Shown piece after piece: positions 15,468 through 23,087 of a stretch of DNA of 30,314 bases. The stretch covers positions 1 to 30,314 of the forward strand of contig CAZOZP010000047.1 of assembly GCA_964584325.1 (NCBI GenBank). Reading direction: 5' to 3'. Source of the stretch: CAZOZP01 sp964584325 (lineage in GTDB: Bacteria > Bacteroidota > Ignavibacteria > Ignavibacteriales > Melioribacteraceae). Position 1 is the stretch's first letter. Every line of letters begins with the position of its first letter. The notes below the pieces were generated by a model. The model was not told the origin of the DNA. It made no database searches and saw only the letters and a program-made list of their open reading frames with translations. The translations under genes were made by a program, and so were the position numbers.

Positions 15468-15623
15468 TCTGACTCATAATCAGAGGGTCGGTGGTTCGAT
15501 TCCATCTGGGCCCACAACAAACCCTTGAAGAATAAACACTTCAGGGGTTTTTGCTTTATAGGGGGAAAGGTTGAAACCACTTAATCAATTAACGTAAATA
15601 AAGGGGATTTCTATTTTGCAGTG
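15468..15623 (+). repeat. Right attachment repeat (156-bp direct repeat, copy 2)
   Basis: This copy is identical to 9337-9492. It contains the 3' half of the tRNA (from the anticodon stem) and its terminator, but no 5' half, so it is a remnant displaced by integration rather than a second tRNA gene. Confidence 0.93.
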
Positions 15624-15767
15624 TGCAATTTAGTGCTTAAATTTTCTGACTTAAAAACCTCTTAGGCTTTTGTCTTCTGTTTCCTAGAGACACCATCTAA
15701 CAATTTTCATCATATTTCCAAGTGCCCCTTAGAATGTAGTATCGTTGATATTTGTAGAGAAATGCAA

Positions 15768-15801
15768 CATTCCTGGCAGACATAGAGGTCTGCCAGGAAT
15801 G
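15768..15801 (-). terminator. 14-bp hairpin after the metalloprotease gene
   Basis: CATTCCTGGCAGAC (15768-15781) and GTCTGCCAGGAATG (15788-15801) pair perfectly around a six-base loop, 29 bases after the stop of the minus-strand metalloprotease gene. The stem is strong but no long T tract follows on either strand, so it may be a terminator, an RNA-stabilising end, or a dispersed repeat. Confidence 0.5.
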
Positions 15802-15829
15802 AAATGTTTTAAATGAGTGTCATTTGTCA

Positions 15830-18361
15830 CTATTTAATTAAAACCATTTGTTTAGTATAAACTTGGGTGCCTGCTTTCAAACTGCAATAATAGACTCCAC
15901 TAGGGAGAGTACTGCCATCAAACTGAATTGTGTAGTAACCTATATCCTGATTTTCCGATACGAGCTGTTTTACCTTTTGTCCAAGAGAATTTACTACTAT
16001 TATCTCAACAAAACTTTCTTCTGGTAATTGATATTCAATCTTTGTAGTTGGGTTAAATGGATTAGGAAAATTACTAATAGAAAATCTTTGAGGAAGTGCT
16101 TTAGATTTATTATTAACTTCAATAGCCATCATTTCTTTTGAAACATTATAGTTCACAGAAATAATATTGCTTGTTGCTTTGGAATTACTGTTATCCGTCA
16201 CGGTACATCTTAATTCAAAACCTCTATAATCACCGTTATTGGGAGCAGGTTTTGTGTAGTTTGAGGAATTATTACCGACAGTCAACCATTGATCTGATGG
16301 ATAAGCTTGTTCTCTGAAATCATATGAATTTTTCTTTATTTCCCATTGATACGAATAAGGAGATTTTCCTCCACAAGCATTACACATCCAAGTATTTGGT
16401 TGACTTCTACTTATATTTACATGACCCTTAATACTTGCTGATAAATCAACATAAGGATAAATATAAAGAGGGATTGAAGATTCCCCCGTCAAATTATATG
16501 AAGTCAGTTTGTATTCTCTATTTACATTTTTGGCATTATACGAATAATTATTTTGATTATTTGTCAGCGTTGTTATCAATTGCCATGAGGTACCATTTTT
16601 ATAATAAAGTTTATACCCTGTTTCTTTATTTTGATAACAGTCCGGATAAGAATAAGATTGTGTGGCCCATGAAAAATCTATCTGGTTGCTATTTACAATA
16701 CTTCCGCTAAAATTTTTGATCTGAGCTGATTGCATTTTTTGAGCAGGAATGTTATAAAGATCATTGTAAACGAAATTAAATAACGCATTGCATGCGAAAT
16801 TATAATTGGAACCTATTTTATTGTTGAAAAAATAATGCAGATAATTTCTATCTACTAAAGGTAATTGTCTAAAAGCTTCAAAAATTGAAGTTGCTTGATC
16901 AGAAATATCATCATTATCGTATAAATCATACATATTATGTTCAAAATCTCCACCATGATAACTGTCATAAGCATTCCAAATATAGCAGGCAACTGCGGCA
17001 TACTCAGGTTTATTATAATAACAATAAGCATAGCGGATGTTATCATATCTTGTACTACTTTTATAAAAGGGAGCTATTTCAGTATTGTCGTCATAATTAT
17101 CAAAATAGTCCCCATAAACTTTATTGCCGTAATTTCGAGTTGCAAATGAATAAAATATTGCCCACCCCTCCTTTATTTCAGTAGGCGCTGCACAAAATTT
17201 CACTCTGCCCCACATTAAATAATTTATATAATGTCCATATTCGTGTGAAACAGTTGAAAAGTCTGTATAGGAGGGATCAATTTGGATATATTGAACATAC
17301 CCATTAATTATATCACTCCAGGAAACAACAAACTGACCAGCAACTGATAAATTTGTTAAAGATGCTGAAATCGAGGGTATATTAAATGGACAATTTCCGT
17401 TATATCTCTTTATGGAAAGTTCCCTCGCAAGCATCATGTATCTTAAAATTTCACCGGAATTTCTGTTTATCAGACCATTTTTTGTTACCTCAACATTTGG
17501 ATTAGTCCGGTCTAACTCTATGATAACACCTTCAGCCTCATTAAAATAACTTTTGTATCCATTTGATTCCCATGTTTTATAACCATTTGAAGGAGCTGGC
17601 AAACATACAGCTGCGTTTACAGTATTAACAAGAATAATAGCTTGATTATAACTGGAAAGATCCCCGGAAAAATTAAAGTCAAACTGATAATTTCCTTGTG
17701 AATCCAAAATATCATAGTGAATGTTTTGTTGGTTTCCGAAAACCGGATGATACCATTCATCTGGTTTATTTGTATTCCTAAACCAAAGGACAACACTATT
17801 ACCATATAATCCTTTTTGAATTCCATCAATAAGAATTTTTCCTGCAATCTTAATTTTATAATTCTGAGAAGCTGCCATTAAAGTTGATTTTGCTTGAAGA
17901 ATCTTTATATCTTCACCAATTTTCTTAATAGATTTCTGATCTACAATCATCGGATCAATTATTTGATATTCATTTTTAACTTTTTTTATATAATAATGCT
18001 TATAATAAGACTTTTTATACCCTACTGGTGCATCAGGGACATCTACATTTATTGATAACAAATTAATATTATCCTCTCTAAAATTTTCAATCGATAATTT
18101 TTCAATCGATTTCTGACCTTTTGCCAAAACTATCTCTTTTCTTTGGGTTCCTTCTATTCTTTTGTTAAATGTTGAATATTTACCTATAGCATTCTCAAGT
18201 CCATTTAGTTCAAATACAAATTCAATACCCGTTCGTTTAACTTTACTAATTTTCAAGTTGCCAAAGTCTAATAATTCTTTTTGTTTTGGAATAGATTCCT
18301 GAGCAAATTGCGTACTTGCAATCATTAGACATAATAAAATTAAATTAATCACTTTTTTCAT
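15830..18361 (-). CDS. Secreted zinc metalloprotease with T9SS C-terminal sorting domain
   Basis: Exported protein of 843 residues. It has a signal peptide (MKKVINLILLCLMIASTQFAQ is the N-terminus in two pieces: charged MKK, hydrophobic core, cut near residue 21), a long N-terminal region, and a catalytic motif HEYGH (373-377) with a probable third ligand Glu398 in KEGWA, the gluzincin pattern of HExxH plus Glu about 21 residues on. A fibronectin-like region and an Ig-like segment (SPYSYQWEIKK...FELRCTVTDNS) follow. The end (about 757-843) is a Por/T9SS sorting domain: NFPNPFNPTTKIEYQLPE, GQKV, LPSGVYYCSL, KQMVLIK. It should pass the outer membrane by the T9SS and be anchored or released. The substrate is unknown. 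It starts 9 bases after the lipoprotein gene, so the two form an operon. Confidence 0.85.
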   Translation of the reverse strand: MKKVINLILLCLMIASTQFAQESIPKQKELLDFGNLKISKVKRTGIEFVFELNGLENAIGKYSTFNKRIEGTQRKEIVLAKGQKSIEKLSIENFREDNINLLSINVDVPDAPVGYKKSYYKHYYIKKVKNEYQIIDPMIVDQKSIKKIGEDIKILQAKSTLMAASQNYKIKIAGKILIDGIQKGLYGNSVVLWFRNTNKPDEWYHPVFGNQQNIHYDILDSQGNYQFDFNFSGDLSSYNQAIILVNTVNAAVCLPAPSNGYKTWESNGYKSYFNEAEGVIIELDRTNPNVEVTKNGLINRNSGEILRYMMLARELSIKRYNGNCPFNIPSISASLTNLSVAGQFVVSWSDIINGYVQYIQIDPSYTDFSTVSHEYGHYINYLMWGRVKFCAAPTEIKEGWAIFYSFATRNYGNKVYGDYFDNYDDNTEIAPFYKSSTRYDNIRYAYCYYNKPEYAAVACYIWNAYDSYHGGDFEHNMYDLYDNDDISDQATSIFEAFRQLPLVDRNYLHYFFNNKIGSNYNFACNALFNFVYNDLYNIPAQKMQSAQIKNFSGSIVNSNQIDFSWATQSYSYPDCYQNKETGYKLYYKNGTSWQLITTLTNNQNNYSYNAKNVNREYKLTSYNLTGESSIPLYIYPYVDLSASIKGHVNISRSQPNTWMCNACGGKSPYSYQWEIKKNSYDFREQAYPSDQWLTVGNNSSNYTKPAPNNGDYRGFELRCTVTDNSNSKATSNIISVNYNVSKEMMAIEVNNKSKALPQRFSISNFPNPFNPTTKIEYQLPEESFVEIIVVNSLGQKVKQLVSENQDIGYYTIQFDGSTLPSGVYYCSLKAGTQVYTKQMVLIK

Positions 18362-18370
18362 ACCGCCCCC

Positions 18371-19423
18371 CTAAGGAATTTGTTTTAATATATATAATTT
18401 GGAATACCCTAAAACTCCTTCATTATTAACCCTCCCGCTGCAAAAAACAATTCTTTGCTCATAGTCATCCCACTCAACTGAAAGTTGCACTGAACCACCC
18501 TCATTAGTATTTAAATCAAGATGTTTTCTGTTTAATGTTTCGACATCTATTATTCCGGCTTCACTTGTTCCGTTTGTTATGTGGCTATAGGAACCGTGAG
18601 GAAAATATGAGTACAATATTTTTGTTGCATTCTTATTATACCTTAACCACAAATTCATTCGCCTGTTTGTTTTTTCAAAAGAAATGTTCAGAGTATCCAG
18701 TTTTTGGGTGAGAATATCATAGACTCCTATAAACGGAGGGTTAAATTCGAATTTTGAACCTTTGGTAAAACATATTAAAAGCTTCGTATTTGCGGGGTGA
18801 ATATCAAATGAATTTATCATTTCGAAAATGCCCGGACCCGAAACATACTTTAAAATTAATTTTTCATTTTTTGTAATTAAATCCAACTCATAATAGCCGG
18901 CATCAGAATAATCTAAGTCGATAAACTCATTAACATAATTAATTTTGCCGTATTTATAATATATGAGTTTTGTATCATCTCCATTCATGTATCTTGCACT
19001 TGATACATAATTTGTACTGTCAACTAATTGTAGTAATTCATGAGTAACCGTATTGAATTCAAATAATGAACCTGCACTGATACCTCCCAGAATAGTATGT
19101 ATTAATAATAGCTTAGTGCCGTCTTGATTGCCATCTATATATGACCAATTCCCATAACCCAAATTTAATTCTGAATATTCAAGGACATTATTATTTTGGT
19201 CTAGTTGTACTTTATTTAATGAGGCCCCCGGAATATTCCCCGTATAAATATTTCCATTACGATATATCGCAATTTTTCCATAAATATGGTCATTCCCAAA
19301 ATTATCCAACCCGGGTTTCTTTAATTCTATAATATCTTTATTAATTTCATTCTTTTGAGGGTCAACCGGGGAACTACATTTAATAAAACACAAAACACAT
19401 AAAAGCAAGAGAATCCTGTTCAT
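18371..19423 (-). CDS. Predicted lipoprotein with beta-propeller-like repeats
   Basis: Product of 350 residues. The N-terminus (MNRILLLLCVLCFIKCSS) looks like a lipoprotein signal with Cys16 as the possible lipidated residue, although Lys at -1 is unusual. The body is made of beta-rich repeats with GNI(Y/S), DGTKLLLIH, ATKILYSYFPHGS, TKLLICFTKGS and RIVFCSGRVNNEG segments spaced about 50-60 residues apart, like the blades of a TolB/WD40-type propeller. No catalytic motif is seen. AAGGA lies six bases before the ATG. The gene is the first of a two-gene operon with the secreted metalloprotease; a role in that protein's assembly or target recognition is possible but not shown. Confidence 0.7.
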   Translation of the reverse strand: MNRILLLLCVLCFIKCSSPVDPQKNEINKDIIELKKPGLDNFGNDHIYGKIAIYRNGNIYTGNIPGASLNKVQLDQNNNVLEYSELNLGYGNWSYIDGNQDGTKLLLIHTILGGISAGSLFEFNTVTHELLQLVDSTNYVSSARYMNGDDTKLIYYKYGKINYVNEFIDLDYSDAGYYELDLITKNEKLILKYVSGPGIFEMINSFDIHPANTKLLICFTKGSKFEFNPPFIGVYDILTQKLDTLNISFEKTNRRMNLWLRYNKNATKILYSYFPHGSYSHITNGTSEAGIIDVETLNRKHLDLNTNEGGSVQLSVEWDDYEQRIVFCSGRVNNEGVLGYSKLYILKQIP

Positions 19424-20156
19424 ATTTCATCCTTCATTTATCTGCCCAAATAGAATTAAAATTATAATATCCCGTATAACATTCTAAAATAATAGAATTT
19501 TATCCGGAGAATTTTAACTAAACAATACTTGATTTTAGATTATATCTTTAAACTCCGAATTGAAGCTTGACCCAACTATATCTTGTCGGGGTGCCCTGCC
19601 TCTAATTTATTTCGCCCTAAAATAAACTTGCTAATAGTAATATATTTGTTTTAGAAAGTCAACAATGTTTTATTGATTATTTTAGAATAACTGTCCCCCG
19701 GATTGCAATAGCTTCAAACTGCAATAGTATTATCCTGATGCATAACCATCCTTCCGGCAGTTTGTATCCAAGCAAGCAGGTGAAATTCTGGATATTCCCC
19801 TGCTCGATCATCTTATAATAACAGATGAAGCTTATTATTCATTCTCGGAAGAGGGAGGGTTGTGAGACTTACCAGAAAATTTCCGAATCACAAGCTTTGG
19901 TTATCAGAATGATCGTTTAGTTATAAATGCTTATAATAATAAATAAACCTATTGCGTTTGAATAATAAAATATTTACGTTAACACAATTATTTACGAACA
20001 TATACTCTCAATTCGAGATCCTTATTTTTGTAAAGAATCACAATTTAAAAAAATATCTGCCGCATATATATATATGCCTTGGGAGATCAAAAAATGACAG
20101 AATTAATTATATTCTAATTGGTGACATAATTTATCAAATTAATTTAGAGATTAAAA
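19424..20156. other. Divergent intergenic region with a radC remnant
   Basis: About 730 bases between the minus-strand lipoprotein operon and the plus-strand FG-GAP gene. The only recognisable content is the decayed radC fragment at 19690-19865. The remaining DNA is AT-rich and should hold both promoters; TATTTTTG at 20023-20030 fits the TAnnTTTG -7 box but is 127 bases from the start codon. An 84-codon open frame at 19952-20206 overlaps the next gene and has no support. Confidence 0.5.
19690..19865 (+). pseudogene. radC: Decayed 3' fragment of radC (JAB/MPN domain)
   Basis: Reading the plus strand gives IAIASNCNSIILMHNHPSG, then SLYPSKQ, and, after a frame change with loss of roughly a dozen codons, GEILDIPLLDHLIITDEAYY and SFSEEGGL with a stop at 19863-19865. 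This matches the C-terminal half of RadC/UPF0758: the JAMM metal motif HNHPSG followed by PS.. and LDH.II.....SF.EEG. The 5' part is absent. The fragment is clearly broken. RadC-like genes often travel with mobile elements, so this is probably a relic of an earlier insertion. Confidence 0.8.
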
Positions 20157-21896
20157 ATGAGAATAATCTTTGTATTTATGCTACTATTCGCATCCATTGT
20201 TTATAGCCAATCTATTAAAAACAAATCCTTAAATAACTCCCCTTCTGATTTATCTTTGAGTAATGATTCTGAACGCATGAGAAACGAAAGCGGATGGGAT
20301 CATGGTATTCCGATGATAGAAAAATGGTCGCTAAACAATAAGGAAACCGGATATAATATTGAAGCATTTGATATAAATTCCGATGGGATAAAGGATCTTT
20401 TTATTGGAAACAGAAATAGTACTGATGTTCATCTGGGAGAAGAAGTAATTCTTGATAAAATTGTAGATTTAACATTCCGCGGAAGACTGGCAGCATTACT
20501 TGATTTTAATGGTGATGGGTTAAAAGATCTTGTTACATTGTATTTTTCAAATTACAGAAGCTCAAATGATCGCTATTATAAAGGAGAAATATTATTCTAT
20601 TGGGGAAATAATACTGAGCTGAATTCCATAGATACTACAGCTGATTATTCAATTCCTATACCTTATGACACAAATTATATTGAATTGTTCGGATTTAATC
20701 CAAGAACTATTAAAATAGGTAACCTGAATGATGATAAATATGAGGATATTATTTTTTATTCAAAAGAATATACGACATTTAATCCGGAAGAAATTGATAT
20801 CGGGAATGGTCTATATATTTATTTTGGGAATGATTTCCCTGCTCAAAACCCTGATTATATGAATCTTGATCCAAATACTCTTCCTACCTTTTTATCCAAT
20901 ATGAAAGATTATGGAGAGTATTATGATATTGGTGATGTTAATGATGATGGAATTGATGACTTACTGTTAAGTTATTATGAAATAATTAATGTTAAAGATA
21001 CAGTATCTGTATTGTTAATCTACTATGGTAGTGATTCAACTGATTATAATTATGGGAATGCATCCGTAAGACTATCATCGATTTATAAAAAGGGAGTAAT
21101 TGGAGAATGGTTCTCCTGGGATTTTTCTCTTGGAGATGTTGATGGAGATGATAAAATAGATTTGGTTGTAGGAGGAAACCGTTACAGAGATATGATACAA
21201 AGTAATCTTACTACCACAAAATTTTATAAATTTACCACAGGCATTCCTGATACTATCCCTTTTGCAGTTATTGAAGATATTGATTCCAGTGATTCGAGTA
21301 TTTATGCAGGAGGTATTGCACAAATGATTGGAGATTTCAACAAAGACGGTTATAATGATTTTCTTCTTTCCCCTGCAGGGTATAAAATTTTTTCTGTTAA
21401 TCTTGGAGGAAAAAAAATCAACAAATTCAATCCATATTATCTGAGAGGAATTTTAGATTCAGACGGACTAGCTCCTAATAAGGCGATAAATGCAGGGGAT
21501 CAAAATAATGATGGTGTTGACGACCTTTTAGTTTGTGATATGAATTATTTTCATACAGTATTGCTTTTTACTGGTGATTCTCTTGTTCATACAGATATAA
21601 AAGAATCGTTTAATGTAAAAGAAATTGAATCTTTGATTCTTAAACAGAATTATCCAAATCCCTTTAATCCAAATACAGTGATTACTTATACTTTATTTAA
21701 TGATTCTGACGTTAGACTAATTGTTTATAACAATTTAGGACAAAAAATAACAACTTTAGTTAATGAAAAACAAATGAAAGGTGATCATCAAATAAATTTT
21801 AATGCAGGTCTATTAAATCTTTGCAGCGGCATTTATTATTATGAACTTAATTTAGGAGATAACGTAAAAACAAGAAAAATGATGGTTCTTAAATAG
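20157..21896 (+). CDS. Secreted FG-GAP/VCBS repeat protein with T9SS tail
   Basis: Exported protein of 579 residues. The signal peptide is MRIIFVFMLLFASIVYSQS. It is followed by about seven FG-GAP/integrin-like blades with calcium-binding loops of the DxDxDGxxD type: FDINSDGIKDLFIG, LDFNGDGLKDLV, GNLNDDKYEDII, GDVNDDGIDDLL, GDVDGDDKIDLVV, GDFNKDGYNDFLL and GDQNNDGVDDLLV. The last 90 residues are a T9SS sorting domain (QNYPNPFNPNTVITYTL, GQKI, CSGIYYYEL, RKMMVLK). Such propellers usually bind partners or surfaces; no enzyme motif is seen. The stop is the tandem TAG TGA. A weak GAGA ribosome site precedes the ATG. The next gene starts 59 bases downstream on the same strand. Confidence 0.85.
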   Translation: MRIIFVFMLLFASIVYSQSIKNKSLNNSPSDLSLSNDSERMRNESGWDHGIPMIEKWSLNNKETGYNIEAFDINSDGIKDLFIGNRNSTDVHLGEEVILDKIVDLTFRGRLAALLDFNGDGLKDLVTLYFSNYRSSNDRYYKGEILFYWGNNTELNSIDTTADYSIPIPYDTNYIELFGFNPRTIKIGNLNDDKYEDIIFYSKEYTTFNPEEIDIGNGLYIYFGNDFPAQNPDYMNLDPNTLPTFLSNMKDYGEYYDIGDVNDDGIDDLLLSYYEIINVKDTVSVLLIYYGSDSTDYNYGNASVRLSSIYKKGVIGEWFSWDFSLGDVDGDDKIDLVVGGNRYRDMIQSNLTTTKFYKFTTGIPDTIPFAVIEDIDSSDSSIYAGGIAQMIGDFNKDGYNDFLLSPAGYKIFSVNLGGKKINKFNPYYLRGILDSDGLAPNKAINAGDQNNDGVDDLLVCDMNYFHTVLLFTGDSLVHTDIKESFNVKEIESLILKQNYPNPFNPNTVITYTLFNDSDVRLIVYNNLGQKITTLVNEKQMKGDHQINFNAGLLNLCSGIYYYELNLGDNVKTRKMMVLK

Positions 21897-21955
21897 TGAC
21901 ATTTAGCACTATAGTAAGTAGCAAAGTATTTTACAAATAATATTTAGGGAGACAA

Positions 21956-23044
21956 ATGAAAAAGTTTATATTTATTATGTTTTTTGTTCCTTTAGTTAAT
22001 TTATTTGCACAAGATAAATTTGTTATAGGAGCTGATTGGCTTAATACTACGGATCAGACTCGTTCAGGAGGTGGAATCTCTAATATTCATTTAACAAATA
22101 ACTACTGGAATTTAATAAGAGATTTAAGTTTTAATTTTGGGACTTTAGCTTTTAGAGAAAAAAGTTCAAATGATATACAATTTATTAAAGATGAATTAAC
22201 TAAGGCTAACAATTATGGCCTCTCTGTTGAACTAAATAACTATCATTACTTAACAAACTTTAAAAGATGGCAGTATCAAATCGAAAATGATTATGATTTC
22301 TCAACACATGAAACTGGCATCAGTACTCGTATTTCTTCATCTCAAAATGAATTTGATCCAGAAGTTCATTATTCAAATATACCTGAAAGAGAGATGATTG
22401 CTAATCATTGTCTGGTTCTGAGAAAAAATGAACATTTATCCGGTTATGCTGCTAAAAACTTAAAATTTGATTCCGAAATCCCGGATGCTAATTCATATTT
22501 CTTAAAAATAAGGATGGCCATCTCATCATCTGTTTATTCTCATACACCTGTTGTGAATGTTATTCTAATAAATAAAAGTAATAACGTACCAATGCAGAGG
22601 GTTATTTATGCTGATGAATTTAATGATGCAACATTCAAAGAAATCACTGCTCTAAGTTTTAATAAAACTCCAACTGGTCCTAGTATAGCAACACCCGATC
22701 CACTTCCAATCAATTCAAATTCGATTGACATCACTGGTGTTGAAGATATAGATGAATCCTCAGCAACAAATTCACCATATGAAATACAAATATACTGGTA
22801 TAATCAGGTAACTTGCTATTTAGATTTTATAGCTATTGATAATTATACTTCCAACGAGCTTTTTACTGGTAAATATGATGATGCAATGATAAACTATGTT
22901 AATAATTATATTGATAATCCAGGTTTATCGATTATAAAAGTGAGAGACGAACCACCTAAAGAATCTTTCTTGCCCGTCAGATATCAAAATCGAAGAATGT
23001 CATCATTAACTCAAAATACCGGATACCCTGGCATTATGTTTTAA
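21956..23044 (+). CDS. 5' part of a frameshift-split secreted TIM-barrel/beta-helix protein
   Basis: First 362 residues of what was probably one gene with the next. It has a clear signal peptide (MKKFIFIMFFVPLVNLFAQ), then a segment like the first half of a TIM barrel (FVIGADWLN...FNFGTLAFREK...YGLSVELNNYHYL), an inserted beta domain (about 110-290), and a return to the barrel with IIKVRDEPP near the end, which resembles the acid-bearing strand of glycoside-hydrolase-like barrels. GGGAG lies a few bases before the ATG. The frame stops at TAA 23042-23044; deleting one T from the TTTT at 23039-23042 lets it continue straight into the next frame as IMFNTSGTTTQRFLSQ. No glycosidase activity can be asserted. 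Confidence 0.75.
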   Translation: MKKFIFIMFFVPLVNLFAQDKFVIGADWLNTTDQTRSGGGISNIHLTNNYWNLIRDLSFNFGTLAFREKSSNDIQFIKDELTKANNYGLSVELNNYHYLTNFKRWQYQIENDYDFSTHETGISTRISSSQNEFDPEVHYSNIPEREMIANHCLVLRKNEHLSGYAAKNLKFDSEIPDANSYFLKIRMAISSSVYSHTPVVNVILINKSNNVPMQRVIYADEFNDATFKEITALSFNKTPTGPSIATPDPLPINSNSIDITGVEDIDESSATNSPYEIQIYWYNQVTCYLDFIAIDNYTSNELFTGKYDDAMINYVNNYIDNPGLSIIKVRDEPPKESFLPVRYQNRRMSSLTQNTGYPGIMF

Positions 23045-23087
23045 CACTTCTGGAACTACTACACAGCGATTTTTATCGCAAACTGAA

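Larger units (their letters stand above)
9337..15623. mobile_element. Integrated 6.1-kb satellite-like element in a tRNA gene
   Basis: The element is bounded by 156-bp direct repeats, one of which completes a tRNA gene, and carries a tyrosine integrase next to the right repeat; one repeat plus the interior is 6,131 bp. All its genes lie on the minus strand: integrase, a duplicated gene start, a 70-aa CxC/CxxC protein, a 337-aa unknown, a primase-helicase, a 93-aa Cys-rich protein and a broken zinc ribbon. It has a replication gene but no capsid, portal, terminase, relaxase or type IV secretion gene. This is the make-up of a P4-like satellite or an integrative plasmid-like element that would need a helper for transfer. 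Insertion is supported directly; the satellite lifestyle is inferred. Confidence 0.9.
15365..15829. other. Right junction and flank, no gene
   Basis: This stretch holds the right paired AGTGCGAAA motifs, the right attachment repeat with its partial tRNA and terminator copy, and then chromosomal flank. Just past the repeat, 15620-15642 shows a decayed version of the paired motif (CAGTG...TAGTGC..AAA). A 14-bp perfect hairpin at 15768-15801 precedes the metalloprotease stop. No coding frame is credible. Confidence 0.6.

Noticed and set aside
15468..15514. Second tRNA gene at the right repeat
   Set aside because: Only the 3' part from the anticodon stem is present; the acceptor 5' strand and D-arm are missing.
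19952..20206. 84-codon plus-strand open frame before the FG-GAP gene
   Set aside because: It starts at a TTG-type codon, overlaps the signal-peptide-bearing gene start and has no recognisable features.
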